A stretch of DNA of 64,000 bases from Flintibacter faecis. GTDB lineage: Bacteria; Bacillota; Clostridia; Oscillospirales; Oscillospiraceae. Of the stretch, positions 63,722 to 64,000 are shown one piece after another. A program made the position numbers and the translations under genes. The notes under the pieces are model-generated. The model made no database searches, was not told the DNA's origin, and worked only from the letters and a program-made list of their open reading frames with translations. Location of the stretch: NCBI RefSeq assembly GCF_014287875.1, contig NZ_JACOPN010000001.1, positions 516,285 through 580,284 of the forward strand, written 5' to 3'. Positions within the stretch are counted from its first letter, which is position 1. Each line of letters starts with the position of its first letter.

Positions 63722-63782
63722 GCGGGCGGCCAAAGGCCGCCCCTACACCGGGCACCGATAGCGTTCTGTAGGGGCGGACCTC
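63722..63782. repeat. Interspersed repeat, family C, cut by an insertion
   Basis: ggccgcccctacaccgggca ... tgtaggggcggacctct matches the copy at 44538-44610 up to 63782 and then stops, where the next element begins. Confidence 0.65.
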
Positions 63783-64000
63783 TTGTCAAGAGCAACATGG
63801 TTTACAGATTGTGCAAGCACATGGTTTACACATTTTCTCTTGGGTCATCTACCAAACGATAGATACGCTTCATGGTATAGGCCCGCTTTTCCAGGTCAAT
63901 ACGCCCGATTCGGAATTGCCGGAAAAGCAGGGTGATCTGGCCCGGAAGATGGGATTCACGGACCGCTATATACTTGCCGCGAAAGGCTTCGCTGAGGAAA
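63783..64000. mobile_element. Edge of a probable insertion sequence (partial)
   Basis: From 63783 the sequence reads tgtcaagagcaacatggttt and contains acatggtttaca twice within about 35 bp, a pattern of repeated transposase-binding sites. A truncated transposase-like gene follows. The left limit is set by the interruption of a family C repeat. Confidence 0.55.
63826..63999 (-). CDS. Transposase-like protein, C-terminal end (partial)
   Basis: The frame is open from the window edge to TAA (63826-63828) and encodes 57 residues. YIAVRESHLPGQITLLFRQF resembles the small beta-barrel that ends some DDE transposases (for example VREWLDGSIxLLYRG in ISNCY-type proteins). A basic tail follows (YTMKRIYRLVDDPRENV). 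The family is uncertain, as the catalytic part lies outside the window. Confidence 0.45.
   Translation of the reverse strand, partial: FLSEAFRGKYIAVRESHLPGQITLLFRQFRIGRIDLEKRAYTMKRIYRLVDDPRENV

Overview
The window is high-GC, gene-dense DNA of the kind found in gut Clostridia of the Oscillospiraceae (Flavonifractor, Lawsonibacter, Intestinimonas or Pseudoflavonifractor-like). The evidence is a paired GlgC/GlgD, a split transketolase, S-layer-homology proteins, a C_GCAxxG_C_C protein, RNA genes and promoters of Firmicutes type (TTGACN-17-TATAAT, AGGAGG ribosome sites), and the interspersed repeats typical of these genomes. The genus assignment is inference.

Layout. 1-309 is the end of a D-Ala-D-Ala carboxypeptidase. 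412-11404 is a carbon-storage block: glgB, glgC, glgD and glgA, then glgP and a two-subunit transketolase, with separate promoters before glgP and the transketolase. 11413-15407 is an abg-like locus: a LysR regulator divergent from an M20 amidohydrolase and a YfcC-type carrier. 15650-18092 is a small DUF6110-like protein plus a P1B ATPase. 18186-28316 holds an XRE regulator, a HAD phosphatase and a solute-sensing locus. In that locus a binding lipoprotein, a YesM-type kinase and a YesN-type regulator are divergent from a complete binding-protein ABC transporter (lipoprotein, fused permease, unusual ATPase). asnS and an S-layer/GLUG-like protein follow.

32679-35233 is a decayed integrative element in an initiator tRNA gene, with a 45-bp direct repeat, an integrase remnant and a lipoprotein. 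Then come tRNA-fMet and tRNA-Leu, a 40-codon ORF, prfB, a CofE-like ligase, an AAA ATPase with mtaB, an SH3/Ig-like surface protein, an LCP protein and an FMN-dependent oxidase. 44639-46064 is an IS110-group insertion sequence. mutY, a radical-SAM activase and a Sapep/PepV dipeptidase form the next operon. After it come a lipoprotein, a MacAB-like efflux operon, a second S-layer protein, an OmpR-type regulator-kinase-HtrA-Nudix operon, a CDF metal exporter, two tandem sRNA-like units, two small genes and the edge of another probable insertion sequence.

The most informative structure is the IS110 element. Its 5' non-coding region can be read as a bridge RNA. One bipartite loop matches both flanks of the insertion site and a second matches both element ends, around a shared CT core. 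Joining the element ends would assemble TTGACT-17-TATAAT. These are independent sequence coincidences that agree on the same boundaries. A second noteworthy signal is the pair of about 160-bp non-coding units at 62103-62617, each with a conserved upstream box, a C/U-rich segment and a strong terminator.
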